Under the pieces are notes generated by a model. The model saw only the letters and a list, made by a program, of their open reading frames with translations. It did no database searches and was not told the DNA's origin. Below, one piece after another: positions 35,577 to 46,605 of a stretch of 56,601 nt of DNA; the stretch's first letter is position 1, and each line of letters opens with the position of its first letter. The translations under genes were made by a program, and so were the position numbers. The DNA is from Clostridium saudiense (lineage in GTDB: Bacteria; Bacillota; Clostridia; Clostridiales; Clostridiaceae). The stretch is taken from NCBI RefSeq assembly GCF_000577815.1, contig NZ_CBYM010000023.1:1-56601 (forward strand), given 5' to 3'.

Positions 35577-38543
35577 TTAGTCCGCACCAGTTCCACTCTC
35601 AACAGGTATATTTAATTCTTGACTACTTCCTTCAGTAGTACCTAAATCCTCTGTACCCTCATTTGTAGCTTCTTTATCAGCTTCAGCTCCTTGTTTGTTA
35701 TCTGCTGGAGCTCCAACAACATATTTTTGGAACGTTGCTGATGTAGATGCGTAATTCGGATTAATTTGTAATAATTCATCCTTAAAATAAGCTTCATATA
35801 TAGCTTTATGAACAAATGCACTATTAGCTCCTCTATTACCATCATAAATAGTAGAGAATATTGCAATTTTAGGATTATCCATTGGTGCAAAACTAATATA
35901 GTTTGCATATGCCTTTCTTCCTTGGTAATCATATTGTTCTTGTGTACCAAAGTCAGCTGTACCAGTTTTACCTGCAACTTCTATAGGGAAATTAGCAAAT
36001 AATGCATAGTTAGTTGCATTTGAAGGTGATGTATTAACTCTTCTCATCCCTTCTTTTATAGCTTGTAGAACATCTGCCGGAATATCTATTTGATCTAATA
36101 CCTCAGGAGTGTATTCTTGAATAACTTCTCCATCAGGTGATGTTATTTTATCAACTATCGATACCTTATATCTTGTTCCACCATTAGCTAAAGTCGCAAC
36201 ATAATTTGCCATTTGTAATGGTGTAAATGCATTCATACTTTGCCCAATACCATCTTGAACTATATTTATTGGAGATCTTATTTCAGAACTTTGGTTAACA
36301 ATAAAATAAGAAATTGCATTTGATACTATTTTAGCCTGTTCATTAACAACTTTTTCAGAATACTCTAAACCTGCATTAGCTAAATTTTCTTTATATCTAT
36401 CTGATACATTCATTATTTCTTTAACTGTATCAATTATGCTATTGGCATATTCTGTTTGCCCACTAACTTGCTCATTAGTTCCAACCTTTAATAAAGTTTC
36501 TTTAATATTATTTTTCAAATTAGTTTTTAATGTTTTTAATTCATCTGAATCAGTACTAATATCCTTTATATCAAAAGGTACAAAGAAATAAGAGTTTTCA
36601 TAATTACCTGCTTCAAGCGCTGGTACTATAGTATATTTTGCATTTTCTGATAGACTCTTTTTCCATGAAACAAAATTATATGTTTGCCCAAAGTTTTCAT
36701 AAATTTGAATTCCAGTTGAGGCACTTTTCCCTTGTTCTGCCCCTAGTCCAAATCTCCATGCATAACGAGCAATAGAATCAAGTGCATTAACATCTGCACC
36801 ATTTTTTATATATAATCTAATTGCAGTTTCATAAAAGAAATAATTCGAAGAAACTTCTAGCGCTTTTCTAACATCTGTAATTCCATGACCTGTCTTTTGG
36901 AAGTTTTCAAGTGTTTGACTACCTGTATACTCACTACTCCAAATACCAACGTCATTAACAGTATCTGTTTCACTTATTGCTCCATCCATTAATCCTGCTA
37001 CAGCTGTTAATGGCTTAAATGTTGATCCAGGTGGTACAAATCCTTGTGTTGCATAATTAAGCATTGATCTTGGATATAAATCATACTTATCAGTTCTTAC
37101 TCCATCATCATTAACTGGGAAAAGCTCATCTAGCGTTCCAGTCGCTCCAGTACTTTGAATATGTTGTGTTCCGAAGCTCTCATAATCCGGATTAAAGTAT
37201 TCATTATATTTCTCTGTAGTTAATTCACTTGGAATTGCAAAATCATTAGGGTCAAAATATGGATAACTTGCCATTGCAATTACCCTTCCAGTATTAACTT
37301 CTATCGCAACTACAGCCCCTCTATTTGCACTTGCTAAACCTTCTGACTGTAATGTAAGTATCTGATCTTCTAATGCTGCTTGAGCTGCATATTGAACATC
37401 CTTATCTATTGTTAAATGAACATTATTTCCTTGATAAGACTCTAATTTAAATAGTTCTTCTGTTGTTCTTCCTTGAGAATTTACTTTTACAGTAGTTCCG
37501 CCTTTTGTACCTTTTAATTGATCTTCAAAAGCTGATTCTATTCCAGATACACCAATTAAGTCAGTTGATACATCATATCCCCTTAGTTCATAACTTTCAC
37601 TTTGAGAACTACTAATAGTAGAAACATATCCAACTACAGCTGATGCTAACGTTCCATATGGATAATATCTAACTGGTTTTAATGTAACATTAATACCTGG
37701 CAAATCATTTAATTGTTGATATACTATAAATGCAGTATCTCTATTAATATTATTTGCTATAGTAATATTAGAGTACCCACTAAAACTTCCCATCTTTATA
37801 GCATCTTTTATAACAATGTATCTTCTAATATCTTGAATTGAATATTCTTTTAATAAATCATCTAAAACTTCCTTACCAGTAGCATTTTTATACTTCTTTG
37901 CTAGTTCACTAGCTTGATCTGTTGTATATCCATCTGGTAATAACAATTTATATAAATCATATGATTTTACAAGATAATAGAATGTGTCTTCTGCCGAGAT
38001 TTCCATAAGCCTATCGTTAACTTCATTTATTTGATCATCTGTATAATCTCCCTCTTGATCCTCAAAAAGTTTCTTTTCTATATCTTCATTTAACCCTCTA
38101 TCACGTTTAAATCTTATTTCTAATGTTCTTTTAGCCGACTCACTATCTGCCTTAAACTGAAAATATATTTTGCCATTTTCATCAACCTTAAGTGCTAAAT
38201 CATCCTGGAATTCTTCTCCATTTTCTTCCAAAATTTCAAATATCTTGTCCATAGTTTTGTAAAAAGCCTTGGTTGATTCAACTGTTTCCATATATGTTAA
38301 TGCATATGTTTGTTTGTTAGTCGCTATTACGTTTCCATCAGAATCATAAATATTTCCTCTTGGTGCTTCCTCAGAAAGAAATTTAGTTGAACTTACATCA
38401 GCCTTTTCTTTATAATCATCATGCTTATAAACTTGTAAATATAATAACTTTGCTACTATAGTGCCCATAATTATAAACATAATTATATATAAAACAGAGT
38501 ATCTAGAATTCTTTTTCTTTTTTTTAGGTTTATTTACTATCAT
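35577..38543 (-). CDS. mrdA: Penicillin-binding protein 2, class B transpeptidase (elongation)
   Basis: 988 residues, long for the family. Cytosolic basic tail and one TM (about 14-35), a pedestal domain with the motif SEEAPRGNIYDSDGNVIA, and the transpeptidase domain with SxxK in PPGSTFKPL, SxN in VSSNYFF and KTG in AGKTGTADFG. The extra length lies in the pedestal and in a segment between SxN and KTG; the C-terminal tail is acidic and Gly/Glu-rich. ATG 38543 overlaps the mreD stop (TAATG) and follows GGAGG. It cross-links wall strands made by RodA. Confidence 0.94.
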   Translation of the reverse strand: MIVNKPKKKKKNSRYSVLYIIMFIIMGTIVAKLLYLQVYKHDDYKEKADVSSTKFLSEEAPRGNIYDSDGNVIATNKQTYALTYMETVESTKAFYKTMDKIFEILEENGEEFQDDLALKVDENGKIYFQFKADSESAKRTLEIRFKRDRGLNEDIEKKLFEDQEGDYTDDQINEVNDRLMEISAEDTFYYLVKSYDLYKLLLPDGYTTDQASELAKKYKNATGKEVLDDLLKEYSIQDIRRYIVIKDAIKMGSFSGYSNITIANNINRDTAFIVYQQLNDLPGINVTLKPVRYYPYGTLASAVVGYVSTISSSQSESYELRGYDVSTDLIGVSGIESAFEDQLKGTKGGTTVKVNSQGRTTEELFKLESYQGNNVHLTIDKDVQYAAQAALEDQILTLQSEGLASANRGAVVAIEVNTGRVIAMASYPYFDPNDFAIPSELTTEKYNEYFNPDYESFGTQHIQSTGATGTLDELFPVNDDGVRTDKYDLYPRSMLNYATQGFVPPGSTFKPLTAVAGLMDGAISETDTVNDVGIWSSEYTGSQTLENFQKTGHGITDVRKALEVSSNYFFYETAIRLYIKNGADVNALDSIARYAWRFGLGAEQGKSASTGIQIYENFGQTYNFVSWKKSLSENAKYTIVPALEAGNYENSYFFVPFDIKDISTDSDELKTLKTNLKNNIKETLLKVGTNEQVSGQTEYANSIIDTVKEIMNVSDRYKENLANAGLEYSEKVVNEQAKIVSNAISYFIVNQSSEIRSPINIVQDGIGQSMNAFTPLQMANYVATLANGGTRYKVSIVDKITSPDGEVIQEYTPEVLDQIDIPADVLQAIKEGMRRVNTSPSNATNYALFANFPIEVAGKTGTADFGTQEQYDYQGRKAYANYISFAPMDNPKIAIFSTIYDGNRGANSAFVHKAIYEAYFKDELLQINPNYASTSATFQKYVVGAPADNKQGAEADKEATNEGTEDLGTTEGSSQELNIPVESGTGAD

Positions 38544-39031
38544 TAAAACCTCCATGTATTTCTATCTAAATATTTATCTAGCATATTTAAAATAAATCTA
38601 TAGAAAAGCATCATACAAATAGTATTTAATACTGCCGATAATAAAGCAACTTTCATATCAATACTTATAGCAAATAATTTAAATATTATAACTACCCCTA
38701 AAACCTTTAAAGTAGAAATAAATAACGCTATTAAAATTGGAACAATTCTATTTTCTTTAAATATACTTTCTCCAATTTTAGCACATAAAAGGCATAATAA
38801 AGTGTTTAAAAATAAATTAACTCCAAATCCTGAAAAGAAAAATAAATCCTGAAGAAATCCACTTACTATTCCAATAAAAAGTGCTTCATTTTTACCTCTA
38901 ATAACTGAATATGCCATAGCAAATACAAATAAAAGACTTGGAAAGGCACCTGCAATTGAATAACTAGGTAATAAAGTATTATCTATAATCAATAATAACA
39001 CTAATATAATTATTAAATATATCCTCTTCAT
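38543..39031 (-). CDS. mreD: Rod shape-determining protein MreD
   Basis: 162-residue hydrophobic protein with about five membrane segments (MKRIYLIIILVLLLIIDNTL at the start, FPSLLFVFAMAYSVIRG, GIVSGFLQDLFFFSGFG). ATG 39031 follows GGAGA within the last codons of mreC; the longer frame overlaps mreC for 75 bases and is rejected. Member of the elongasome. Confidence 0.92.
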   Translation of the reverse strand: MKRIYLIIILVLLLIIDNTLLPSYSIAGAFPSLLFVFAMAYSVIRGKNEALFIGIVSGFLQDLFFFSGFGVNLFLNTLLCLLCAKIGESIFKENRIVPILIALFISTLKVLGVVIIFKLFAISIDMKVALLSAVLNTICMMLFYRFILNMLDKYLDRNTWRF

Positions 39032-39035
39032 AGTT

Positions 39036-39878
39036 CTATTCTCCAATATCAACCTTTTCTTTTGGAACAACAACAAACAATTCTTCAAGCTTATTGAAGT
39101 CCACATATGGTTTAACTACAGCTCTTTTCATAATCCCCACATTATCTACTTCTACTGAAATAACTTCTCCAATTCTAATTTCCTTAGGATACATTTCCCC
39201 TAATCCAGAAGTTAATATTTTATCTCCTTCTTTAATTGCAGACTCAATTGGAATATTAGATAGTTCTGTTAAATTTTTATTTTTACTATCTGTTATACCT
39301 TGTAGAATCCCAGTTGTTTCATCAGTACTTTCAACCATAGCTGCTACTGCAATATTTTCATTTAAAATAGTTTGAACAATAGCAAAACTTGAAGATGCCT
39401 TTGTTACTTTTCCAACTAAACCAGCAGGTGTTATTACCACCATGTCCTTTTCAACGCCATCTTTTGTTCCTTTATCGATTATATATCCATTAGATATATT
39501 TCCTCCACTATAGCCAATAATATTACATCCTAAATAATCATAATTGGCATTATTTTGTGAATAATCGAACATTTCTCTTAATCTTGTATTTTCATCTTTC
39601 ATTCTTTCGTATTCTATTAATTTATTTTCAAGTTCAGCATTTTTTGCTGTAAGTTCTTCATTTTCTTTTTTTACATTAGAAAAATTAATAAAAAAGTCAA
39701 AAGAACCTTTTACTTTTTCATTTACTGTATAAACAATCTTTTGTAATGGACTAATAACACCACCAACACCACTAGATATAATATTTGAATTACCCTTTAT
39801 ACTTAATACAATTATTCCCAAAAAGGCAACTGACAGTACCACTATAGTTACTGCCAGTTTGTTTTTAAAAGGTTTCAT
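39036..39878 (-). CDS. mreC: Rod shape-determining protein MreC
   Basis: 280 residues: N-terminal TM (LAVTIVVLSVAFLGIIVLSI), coiled coil (about 68-100, ENEELTAKNAELENKLIEYE), and paired beta-barrels (YDYLGCNIIGYSGG, LVGKVTKASSSFAIVQTIL). It scaffolds RodA-PBP2 outside the membrane. The ATG overlaps the mreB stop by one base. Confidence 0.95.
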   Translation of the reverse strand: MKPFKNKLAVTIVVLSVAFLGIIVLSIKGNSNIISSGVGGVISPLQKIVYTVNEKVKGSFDFFINFSNVKKENEELTAKNAELENKLIEYERMKDENTRLREMFDYSQNNANYDYLGCNIIGYSGGNISNGYIIDKGTKDGVEKDMVVITPAGLVGKVTKASSSFAIVQTILNENIAVAAMVESTDETTGILQGITDSKNKNLTELSNIPIESAIKEGDKILTSGLGEMYPKEIRIGEVISVEVDNVGIMKRAVVKPYVDFNKLEELFVVVPKEKVDIGE

Positions 39879-40897
39879 TATTGACCTCTTTGAGTTTTAC
39901 TTAATTCATCAAAATTATCTAGTGCTTTACCTGCACCTAAAACAACGCAATCTAATGGTGTTTCAGCAATGTGAACAGGCATATTTGTTTCGTGGTTTAT
40001 TAATTTATCTAATCCTTTTAATAAAGCTCCTCCACCAGCTAGCATTATTCCCTTTTCCATTATATCCGCAGATAATTCAGGCGGAGTCTTTTCTAAAGTA
40101 GTTTTAATAGACTCAATAATTGCATAAACTGGTTCTTTTAATGCTTCTCTTATTTGATCCTCAGTTATTGTTACTATCTTTGGAAGTCCTGTTATCATAT
40201 CTCTTCCTTTAATATCCATTGAGGCATTTTCTTCATCAATCTTATAAGCTGAACCTAATTCCATCTTAATTTGTTCAGCAGTTCTTTCCCCTATCATTAA
40301 GCTAAATTCTTTTTTAACATAAGCTATTATTGCCTGATCTAATTCATCTCCAGCAACTCTTAATGATTTGCTCGTTACTATTCCTCCTAAAGAAATAATA
40401 GCAACTTCTGTAGTTCCACCACCAATATCAACAATCATGCTACCTGTTGGCTCTCCAACTGGAAGTCCTGCCCCAATTGCTGCTGCCATTGGTTCTTCCA
40501 TTAAAACTACATCTCTTGCTCCTGCAAATTTAGCTGCTTCTTCTATAGCTCTTCTTTCAACTTCAGTAACACCAGATGGATAACATACTATAATTCTTGG
40601 GCTTGTAAACGCACTTTTGCTTGTTACTTTTTCAATTAACTTTTTAAGCATAGTTTGTGCAACCTCAAAATCTGCAATTACACCATCTTTAAGTGGTCTT
40701 ATTGCTACAATGTTACCTGGTGTTCTACCTATCATAAGCTTTGCTTCTTGCCCAACCGCTAATGGTTTTCTTGTATTACTATTTATCGCTACAACTGAAG
40801 GTTCGCTTAATACTATTCCTTTCCCCTTTACGAAAACAAGTGTATTAGCTGTTCCTAAATCTATTCCCATGTCTTTATTACTACTGAAAAATCCCAT
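39878..40897 (-). CDS. mreB: Rod shape-determining actin homologue MreB
   Basis: 339 residues, actin fold: phosphate-1 motif [15 protein letters not shown], phosphate-2 [18 protein letters not shown], adenosine motif [13 protein letters not shown]. Forms membrane-bound filaments that position the elongation machinery. GGGG site before the ATG. 18 bases downstream of radC on the same strand. Confidence 0.97.
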   Translation of the reverse strand: MGFFSSNKDMGIDLGTANTLVFVKGKGIVLSEPSVVAINSNTRKPLAVGQEAKLMIGRTPGNIVAIRPLKDGVIADFEVAQTMLKKLIEKVTSKSAFTSPRIIVCYPSGVTEVERRAIEEAAKFAGARDVVLMEEPMAAAIGAGLPVGEPTGSMIVDIGGGTTEVAIISLGGIVTSKSLRVAGDELDQAIIAYVKKEFSLMIGERTAEQIKMELGSAYKIDEENASMDIKGRDMITGLPKIVTITEDQIREALKEPVYAIIESIKTTLEKTPPELSADIMEKGIMLAGGGALLKGLDKLINHETNMPVHIAETPLDCVVLGAGKALDNFDELSKTQRGQ

Positions 40898-40914
40898 ATG
40901 AATTCCCCTTTCGA

Positions 40915-41604
40915 TTATATAATTCCTTTTTCTTTTAAACTAACATATTTATTATTACCAATTATGATATGATCTAACAATCCAATTCCTATAATATTTC
41001 CGCATTCCTTTAATCTAATGGTGATATCAATATCTTCCTTACTAGGACTGGGATCTCCTGATGGATGATTGTGACAAACTATTACATTTGCACTTCCCCT
41101 TTGAATTGCTTCTTTAAAAACTTCTCTTGGATGAACTATAGATGAGTTCAATGTTCCCTTAAATATGTCTTTAGTTCCTATCACAATATTTTTTGTATTT
41201 AATAAAATTAACTTAAATACTTCTTGCTTTAAATTAACCATTTCATTAATTAATAATGATGCAATATCCTTTGGTGATGAAATTTTAATCATCTCTTTTT
41301 GAGATTTAAAAGTTCTAATCCTATTAACTAACTCCATCATGGCAATTATTTGGCAAGCTTTCACTTTTTTAATACCTTTAATTTTACTTGCTTCCTCATA
41401 ACTTACATTTAAAAGTCCGTCTAATCCATCAAGCTCAGCAAGTAATCTACTGCTTAAAGCTATGACATTTTCACCTTTTGTACCTGTTCTTAATAATATA
41501 GCTAAAAGCTCCTCATTAGATAAAGTATCAACTCCAAATTGAAGTAACTTCTCCATAGGTCTCTCATTTAATGGTATATCATTTACTCTAATATTATTCG
41601 TCAT
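40915..41604 (-). CDS. radC: RadC-family JAMM/MPN protein
   Basis: 229 residues. N-terminal UPF0758 helix-hairpin-helix region ([35 protein letters not shown]) and a C-terminal JAMM metalloprotease-like domain with [14 protein letters not shown]. The family's supposed repair role is doubtful; the true activity is not settled. It sits between maf and mreB, the usual Firmicute arrangement. Confidence 0.94.
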   Translation of the reverse strand: MTNNIRVNDIPLNERPMEKLLQFGVDTLSNEELLAILLRTGTKGENVIALSSRLLAELDGLDGLLNVSYEEASKIKGIKKVKACQIIAMMELVNRIRTFKSQKEMIKISSPKDIASLLINEMVNLKQEVFKLILLNTKNIVIGTKDIFKGTLNSSIVHPREVFKEAIQRGSANVIVCHNHPSGDPSPSKEDIDITIRLKECGNIIGIGLLDHIIIGNNKYVSLKEKGII

Positions 41605-41644
41605 AAATACTCCTTATAAGTAATAATATACCCATTCCCCCTAA

Positions 41645-42211
41645 TTATAAAACATTCTTTATCATCTTGTTTAACAAGTTTAATGGCAATCCAACTACGT
41701 TATAGTAACAACCATTTATTTTTTCAACAAATACGCCACCATATCCTTGAATTCCATAAGCTCCTGCTTTATCTAAACATTCTCCTGTGTCTATGTATCT
41801 CCATATTTCCTCATCTGAAAGCTCTGAAAAATAAACTTCTGTGTAAAGACATTCACTTTTCATTACTTGCTTTTCATTGTTAATAACTGTAACACCTGAA
41901 TAAACCCTATGAACATTATTACTTAATAATTTAAGCATCCTAAATGCATCATCTTTATCCTTCGGTTTTCCAAGTATATTATCATCTATAACAACAATTG
42001 TATCTGCCCCTATTATTATAGAATCATTAGTACAATTTAATGCTACTGATTTAGCTTTTCCTTCTGCGAGTGTTTTAACATATTTTTCAATGTCTTTACT
42101 AACCTCTACTGTCCCCTCATCAAAGTCACTAATCTTTACTTCAAAATCACTTATTATCCTTGATAATAATTCTTTCCTACGATCTGAAGCAGATGCTAAT
42201 ATAAACTTCAA
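41645..42211 (-). CDS. maf: Maf-family nucleotide pyrophosphatase
   Basis: House-cleaning enzyme that hydrolyses non-canonical nucleoside triphosphates. 188 residues with the signatures ILASASDRRKELL at the start, SIIIGADTIVV, LGKPKDKDDAFRML, VYSGVTVIN and DKAGAYGIQG. The start is uncertain: TTG 42211 leaves ten bases from AGGA and places the motif at residue 4, while GTG 42220 would touch that site. The linkage with radC and mreB is conserved. Confidence 0.9.
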   Translation of the reverse strand: MKFILASASDRRKELLSRIISDFEVKISDFDEGTVEVSKDIEKYVKTLAEGKAKSVALNCTNDSIIIGADTIVVIDDNILGKPKDKDDAFRMLKLLSNNVHRVYSGVTVINNEKQVMKSECLYTEVYFSELSDEEIWRYIDTGECLDKAGAYGIQGYGGVFVEKINGCYYNVVGLPLNLLNKMIKNVL

Positions 42212-42301
42212 ACATATCACATCCTACAGTTATTTATTATTTATTATTCCCAATTAAACGCTAGTCTTACACTTGACTTTAAAATTTAATTTAAACATAA
42301 T

Positions 42302-42338
42302 AAAAAAAGAGGTAAAACACTTGCCACCTATCTTTTTT
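42302..42338 (-). terminator. Terminator of the SPOR-domain gene
   Basis: AAAAAAGATAGGT and ACCTCTTTTTT pair on the minus strand across a 12-base loop, with one mismatch, between the SPOR gene and maf. Confidence 0.65.
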
Positions 42339-42484
42339 CTAATATAGTTTATCACTTAATAGATGTTCAAACAAGCACTTTCCTCTTTTTATATATGAAT
42401 TTTTTGTAGAATATTATATATATTCCCTTAAGATTTTCTTAATTTTTTTACAATTATTGATATTTAATGTCATTATTTTTTTAA

Positions 42485-43282
42485 TTAACTAAAACTCAAT
42501 AAAATTTTGTATAAATATTGCATTTCGTTTGCTACATCTTCTTTCTTTATTTCAGCTGCCATATCATTAACATGATTTTTTAATTCAGTTAATACATCAT
42601 TCTTATCACCTTCACTTATTACATCAAGTCCTTTAACCCAACTCTTAAAATCAGATGTATCTACTGATTTTACATCATCCTTAAATGCTGTATCTAATAT
42701 ATTTAAGTATCCATTATAAATTCCTGCAATTTGACTTTGTACTTTATCATTTGAATTTAAATCAAATGATACTTTAGCACAATCTATACCACTACTAGTT
42801 AAAGTATCCATTATTGATTGTCCTTCTGCTGTTGTATATACTCCAGCTAACACTTTAAACTTATCTGACTCATTATATATAAAGGCTCCATATCCATTCG
42901 CTATTTTGTTATATGCCTCTTTTGCGTTATCCTCATTAGCAAAATACCCACATTGAATTGCCATAAAACTTGTATTTATACTTCCTTGTACATTTTCTTG
43001 ACCTTCTGTACTATTATCAACTGCACTACTAGCTTGAACATCTTCACTGTTATCAGCTGCATTTTCAGCTTCGCTATTATCAATATTTTCACTTTGATTT
43101 ACCGCTTCAGAATTTGCTTGAGTTTCACTAGCATCATTTAATGGTAAAAAATGAATAATTATATTAGCAAGCATTATCCCAACAATTACAACAAATACAC
43201 TCATAGCTAAAAATGATAATATAGTTTTTGCAAGTCCACTATTTTTTTTAGTTTTCTTATAGTTATACCTTGTATACCTCAC
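42485..43282 (-). CDS. SPOR-domain membrane protein
   Basis: About 265 residues. A basic cytosolic tail (RYTRYNYKKTKK), one TM (about 22-45: ILSFLAMSVFVVIVGIMLANIIIHF), an Asn/Ser/Glu-rich low-complexity linker (50-105), a SPOR peptidoglycan-binding domain (about 105-180: MAIQCGYFANEDNAKEAYNKI), and a helical C terminus. SPOR domains recognise denuded glycan at division sites. GTG 43282 is preferred over GTG 43294 because the GGTGGATGAG stretch sits just before it; neither start is certain. Confidence 0.8.
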   Translation of the reverse strand: MRYTRYNYKKTKKNSGLAKTILSFLAMSVFVVIVGIMLANIIIHFLPLNDASETQANSEAVNQSENIDNSEAENAADNSEDVQASSAVDNSTEGQENVQGSINTSFMAIQCGYFANEDNAKEAYNKIANGYGAFIYNESDKFKVLAGVYTTAEGQSIMDTLTSSGIDCAKVSFDLNSNDKVQSQIAGIYNGYLNILDTAFKDDVKSVDTSDFKSWVKGLDVISEGDKNDVLTELKNHVNDMAAEIKKEDVANEMQYLYKILLSFS

Positions 43283-43470
43283 TTTCTCATCCACCCCATC
43301 TCTAACTTTCTTAAACTTTTACTTATTACATTACAATATATTCATTATTTATCTTATATATACATAACAAAAAACTTTTAATTCCCATACTAGTTTGTAA
43401 ATTAAATTGTTTAAATTCAATCTTTTACTTATACTGTACTAAAAATATTTTTTCATAATAATAAAAAATA

Positions 43471-43524
43471 AAGGCCTAGTTAACTATACTGTGCCAAATA
43501 GACACCTTATAATTAACAAGCCTT
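43471..43524 (-). terminator. Terminator of pepD
   Basis: Arms AAGGC-cta-GTTAACTATA and TATAATTAAC-aa-GCCTT form an imperfect 15-17 bp stem with a loop of about 18 bases, followed on the minus strand by TATTTTTTATTATT. Confidence 0.7.
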
Positions 43525-43580
43525 CATTAAAATAGATTTTAAAATAGAAATTTTTTAAATAGAAATCTAATGATTTTTTA

Positions 43581-45032
43581 TTATCTTATTTCTTTTAATA
43601 TTCCTAATAAATATTCATAACAATTTTTAACTGATGAAATACTCATATGTTCATCTGGAGTATGTACATCATAAAGATTTGGTCCAAAACTTATCATATC
43701 TAAATTTCCAAGTTTTTCATTAAACAATCCACATTCAACCCCTGCATGGATAGCAACAATTTTTGCTTCTTTTCCATACATATCTTTATGAACCTTTTGG
43801 CATATATCTCTAACTTTTGAATTAGGATCATATTCCCATCCTGGATAATCAGATGTAGTTTCAAATTTTCCACCTAAAAGTTCTACTATAGTCTTACTTC
43901 TTAAAACTATTTCTTCTTTTAATGAAGGAATTGAACTTCTAATTGCTGAATCAAATTCTACCACTCCATCTTTTGTAGTTAGTACTCCTAAATTAGTTGA
44001 ACTTTCTACTAATCCTTCAATTTCTGTACTCTTAGTATTAATACCATTTGGATAAATGTATAATAAATCTACAACTTTCTTTGTACTTTCATCAGTAAAC
44101 TCTTTGCATGTTTTAATATCAGTTATTGATGCTTCAATTTTTAATCCTGGATCTTGTGCTCTTAACTCATTTTCAATAATATTATTCCAATTATTTATTA
44201 CTTCTATTGCAGTATTCTCATCATTAGGATTAACAGCTATTATTGCTTCTGCTTCTCTAGGTATAGCATTATTTTTAGATCCTCCATTTAAACTAACAAG
44301 ATTAAATTTCACTTCTCTTAATAATCCTTTAAGTACTCTTCCTAATATTTTATTAGAATTTCCTCTTTCCTTAATTATATCCATACCAGAGTGACCGCCT
44401 TTTAACCCTGATATATTAATTTTTATTAATTTTTTACTACCAATCTCTTGCTCATCTACTTTTAAAGTAGCTGTGCTTCTTACTCCTCCTGCACAACTAA
44501 CTAAAAGATATCCTTCTTCTTCATTATCAAGATTGATTAAAATCTTTCCTTGTAAATTTTCTTTTTTTATTGCCATTGCACCTGACATTCCTGTTTCTTC
44601 ATCTGTAGTTAATAATACTTCTATTGGCGGATGTGGAATGTCATTTGAAGCTAATATAGCCATTGCATAAGCTACTGCTATCCCATTGTCTGCTCCTAAT
44701 GTAGTATCTGTTGCATATATATAATCATCAACTATTCTTAATTTTAATGGATCTTTTTCAAAATCATGCTCTACCCCATTATTTTTTTCACACACCATAT
44801 CCATATGACCTTGAATAATTACTGTTGGTGCATTCTCATATCCTGGCGTACCTGGTTTCTTTATAATAACATTTAATGCTTCATCTTGTATGCTTTCAAG
44901 ACCTAATTCTTTACCAAAATTCAACAAGTAATCACTTATTCCTTTTTCATTTCCTGATCCTCTTGGAATATTAGAAATCTCTTCAAAATATTGAAAAACC
45001 GCTTTTGGTTCTAAATTTTGTAAAATCTTCAT
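43581..45032 (-). CDS. pepD: Aminoacyl-histidine dipeptidase (M20 peptidase PepD)
   Basis: 483 residues, zinc dipeptidase with wide specificity. Metal and catalytic residues: VIIQGHMDMVCEK (His and catalytic Asp), TLGADNGIAVAYA (bridging Asp), TTDEETGMSGA (Glu pair), and the final His in DVHTPDEHMS. The lid/dimerisation domain (about 205-390) includes GLKGGHSGMDI. Monocistronic and divergent from pyk. Confidence 0.95.
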   Translation of the reverse strand: MKILQNLEPKAVFQYFEEISNIPRGSGNEKGISDYLLNFGKELGLESIQDEALNVIIKKPGTPGYENAPTVIIQGHMDMVCEKNNGVEHDFEKDPLKLRIVDDYIYATDTTLGADNGIAVAYAMAILASNDIPHPPIEVLLTTDEETGMSGAMAIKKENLQGKILINLDNEEEGYLLVSCAGGVRSTATLKVDEQEIGSKKLIKINISGLKGGHSGMDIIKERGNSNKILGRVLKGLLREVKFNLVSLNGGSKNNAIPREAEAIIAVNPNDENTAIEVINNWNNIIENELRAQDPGLKIEASITDIKTCKEFTDESTKKVVDLLYIYPNGINTKSTEIEGLVESSTNLGVLTTKDGVVEFDSAIRSSIPSLKEEIVLRSKTIVELLGGKFETTSDYPGWEYDPNSKVRDICQKVHKDMYGKEAKIVAIHAGVECGLFNEKLGNLDMISFGPNLYDVHTPDEHMSISSVKNCYEYLLGILKEIR

Positions 45033-45167
45033 TTTTACGTCTCCTTACTGTTTAATTATGTTAAAATAATTATATATCAATTAGTGCAACATAATCTATA
45101 TAGAACAAATATATTTTATTATTTTATTATTTTATAATTTTTATTTTTGATAAAGTGAGGTGTTTTT

Positions 45168-46586
45168 ATGCAAAAAACTAAAATGATTTTCACAATTGGA
45201 CCAGCAAGTGATAATGAAGAAACATTAACACAATTTATTAAAATTGGTATGAATGTGGCTAGATTAAACTTTTCTCACGGAACACATGAAACTCATAAAG
45301 AAAAAATAGACTTAATAAAGAAAATAAGAACTAATCTCAATACTCCTACTGCAATAATGCTTGATATTAAAGGACCTAAAATAAGAACTCATAATTTTAT
45401 AAATGATGGAGTTGAATTAAAGGCAAATCAAATATTTGCCTTCAAATGTGGTACAGAAATAACAGGTAATACACAAGAATGTTCTATCTCATATTCCGAA
45501 TTATATAAGGATGTAAATATTGGAGGAACTATACTAGTCGATGATGGATTAATTAACTTTGAAATTATTGATATAAACGGAAAAGATATAATATGTAAAG
45601 TATTAAACGATGGAGTTATCAAAAATCATAAAGGAGTTAATGTTCCTAATGTTAGTATTAATTTACCTTCTGTAACTGAAAAAGATAAAGATGACTTAGT
45701 TTTTGGATGTAAGATGGGCGTAGATTTTGTAGCAGCCTCTTTTATTAGAAAAGCTTCAGATATTAAAGAAATAAGAGACCTTCTTAACAAAAATAACGGT
45801 AAAAATATTCAAATTATAGCTAAAATAGAAAGTCAAGAAGGTGTAAATAACATTGATTCTATTTTAGAAGTAGCTGATGGAATAATGGTTGCTAGAGGTG
45901 ACATGGGTGTTGAAATTCCAATAGAAAAAGTTCCTATTATTCAAAAGAAAATCATAAAGAAATGTAATGAAGCTGGAAAAATAGTAATTACAGCAACTCA
46001 AATGCTTGATTCAATGATAAGAAACTCTTTACCTACTAGAGCTGAGGCTTGCGATATTTGTAATGCTATTTTTGATGGAACGGATGCAATTATGTTAAGT
46101 GGTGAAAGTGCTAGCGGACAATATCCAATCGAAGCAGCTAATACTATGTCTAAAATAGCTAAAGAAACTGAACTTCATTTAGATTATAATTATTTAAATC
46201 AACGTTTAAAAGAACCTGCAATGTATGACTTTGCTGAAGCTATTAGTTATTCTACTTGTAGAACTTCTAATGTTCTTAATGCTAAAGCAATTGTTGCAGC
46301 AACTAACTCTGGCGCAACAGCAAAACTTGTTTCTAAGTATAAGCCAAAATGCCCTATAATAGCTATTACTCCTCATGAGGAAGTAATGCGTGGATTAAGC
46401 TTAAATTTTGGTGTTTATCCAGTCTTATGTCAAGAATTTGCAACTACTGATGACATTTTAAATGAATCAAAGAAGATTGTAGCAGAATTGAACTTAGCAG
46501 ATAAAGGTGATGACATTATTGTTGCTGCCGGTATGCCAACAAATTATACTGGTGGAACCAACATGCTTAAAATCGAAAAACTTTAG
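45168..46586 (+). CDS. pyk: Pyruvate kinase
   Basis: 472 residues: makes pyruvate and ATP from PEP and ADP. Motifs MIFTIGPAS, RLNFSHGTHE, IMLDIKGPKIRT, the active-site lysine in IIAKIESQEG, MVARGDMGVEIP and ITATQMLDSM. It lacks the C-terminal PEP-utilisation domain found in Bacillus pyruvate kinase, as in other clostridial short forms. GAGGTG site before the ATG. It is not with pfkA here. Confidence 0.97.
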   Translation: MQKTKMIFTIGPASDNEETLTQFIKIGMNVARLNFSHGTHETHKEKIDLIKKIRTNLNTPTAIMLDIKGPKIRTHNFINDGVELKANQIFAFKCGTEITGNTQECSISYSELYKDVNIGGTILVDDGLINFEIIDINGKDIICKVLNDGVIKNHKGVNVPNVSINLPSVTEKDKDDLVFGCKMGVDFVAASFIRKASDIKEIRDLLNKNNGKNIQIIAKIESQEGVNNIDSILEVADGIMVARGDMGVEIPIEKVPIIQKKIIKKCNEAGKIVITATQMLDSMIRNSLPTRAEACDICNAIFDGTDAIMLSGESASGQYPIEAANTMSKIAKETELHLDYNYLNQRLKEPAMYDFAEAISYSTCRTSNVLNAKAIVAATNSGATAKLVSKYKPKCPIIAITPHEEVMRGLSLNFGVYPVLCQEFATTDDILNESKKIVAELNLADKGDDIIVAAGMPTNYTGGTNMLKIEKL

Positions 46587-46605
46587 ATACTTAATGGAAT
46601 AACGA

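Noticed and set aside
35642..35977. Open frame overlapping the end of the penicillin-binding protein in another frame
   Set aside because: Composition is low-complexity and it lies wholly inside conserved transpeptidase sequence.
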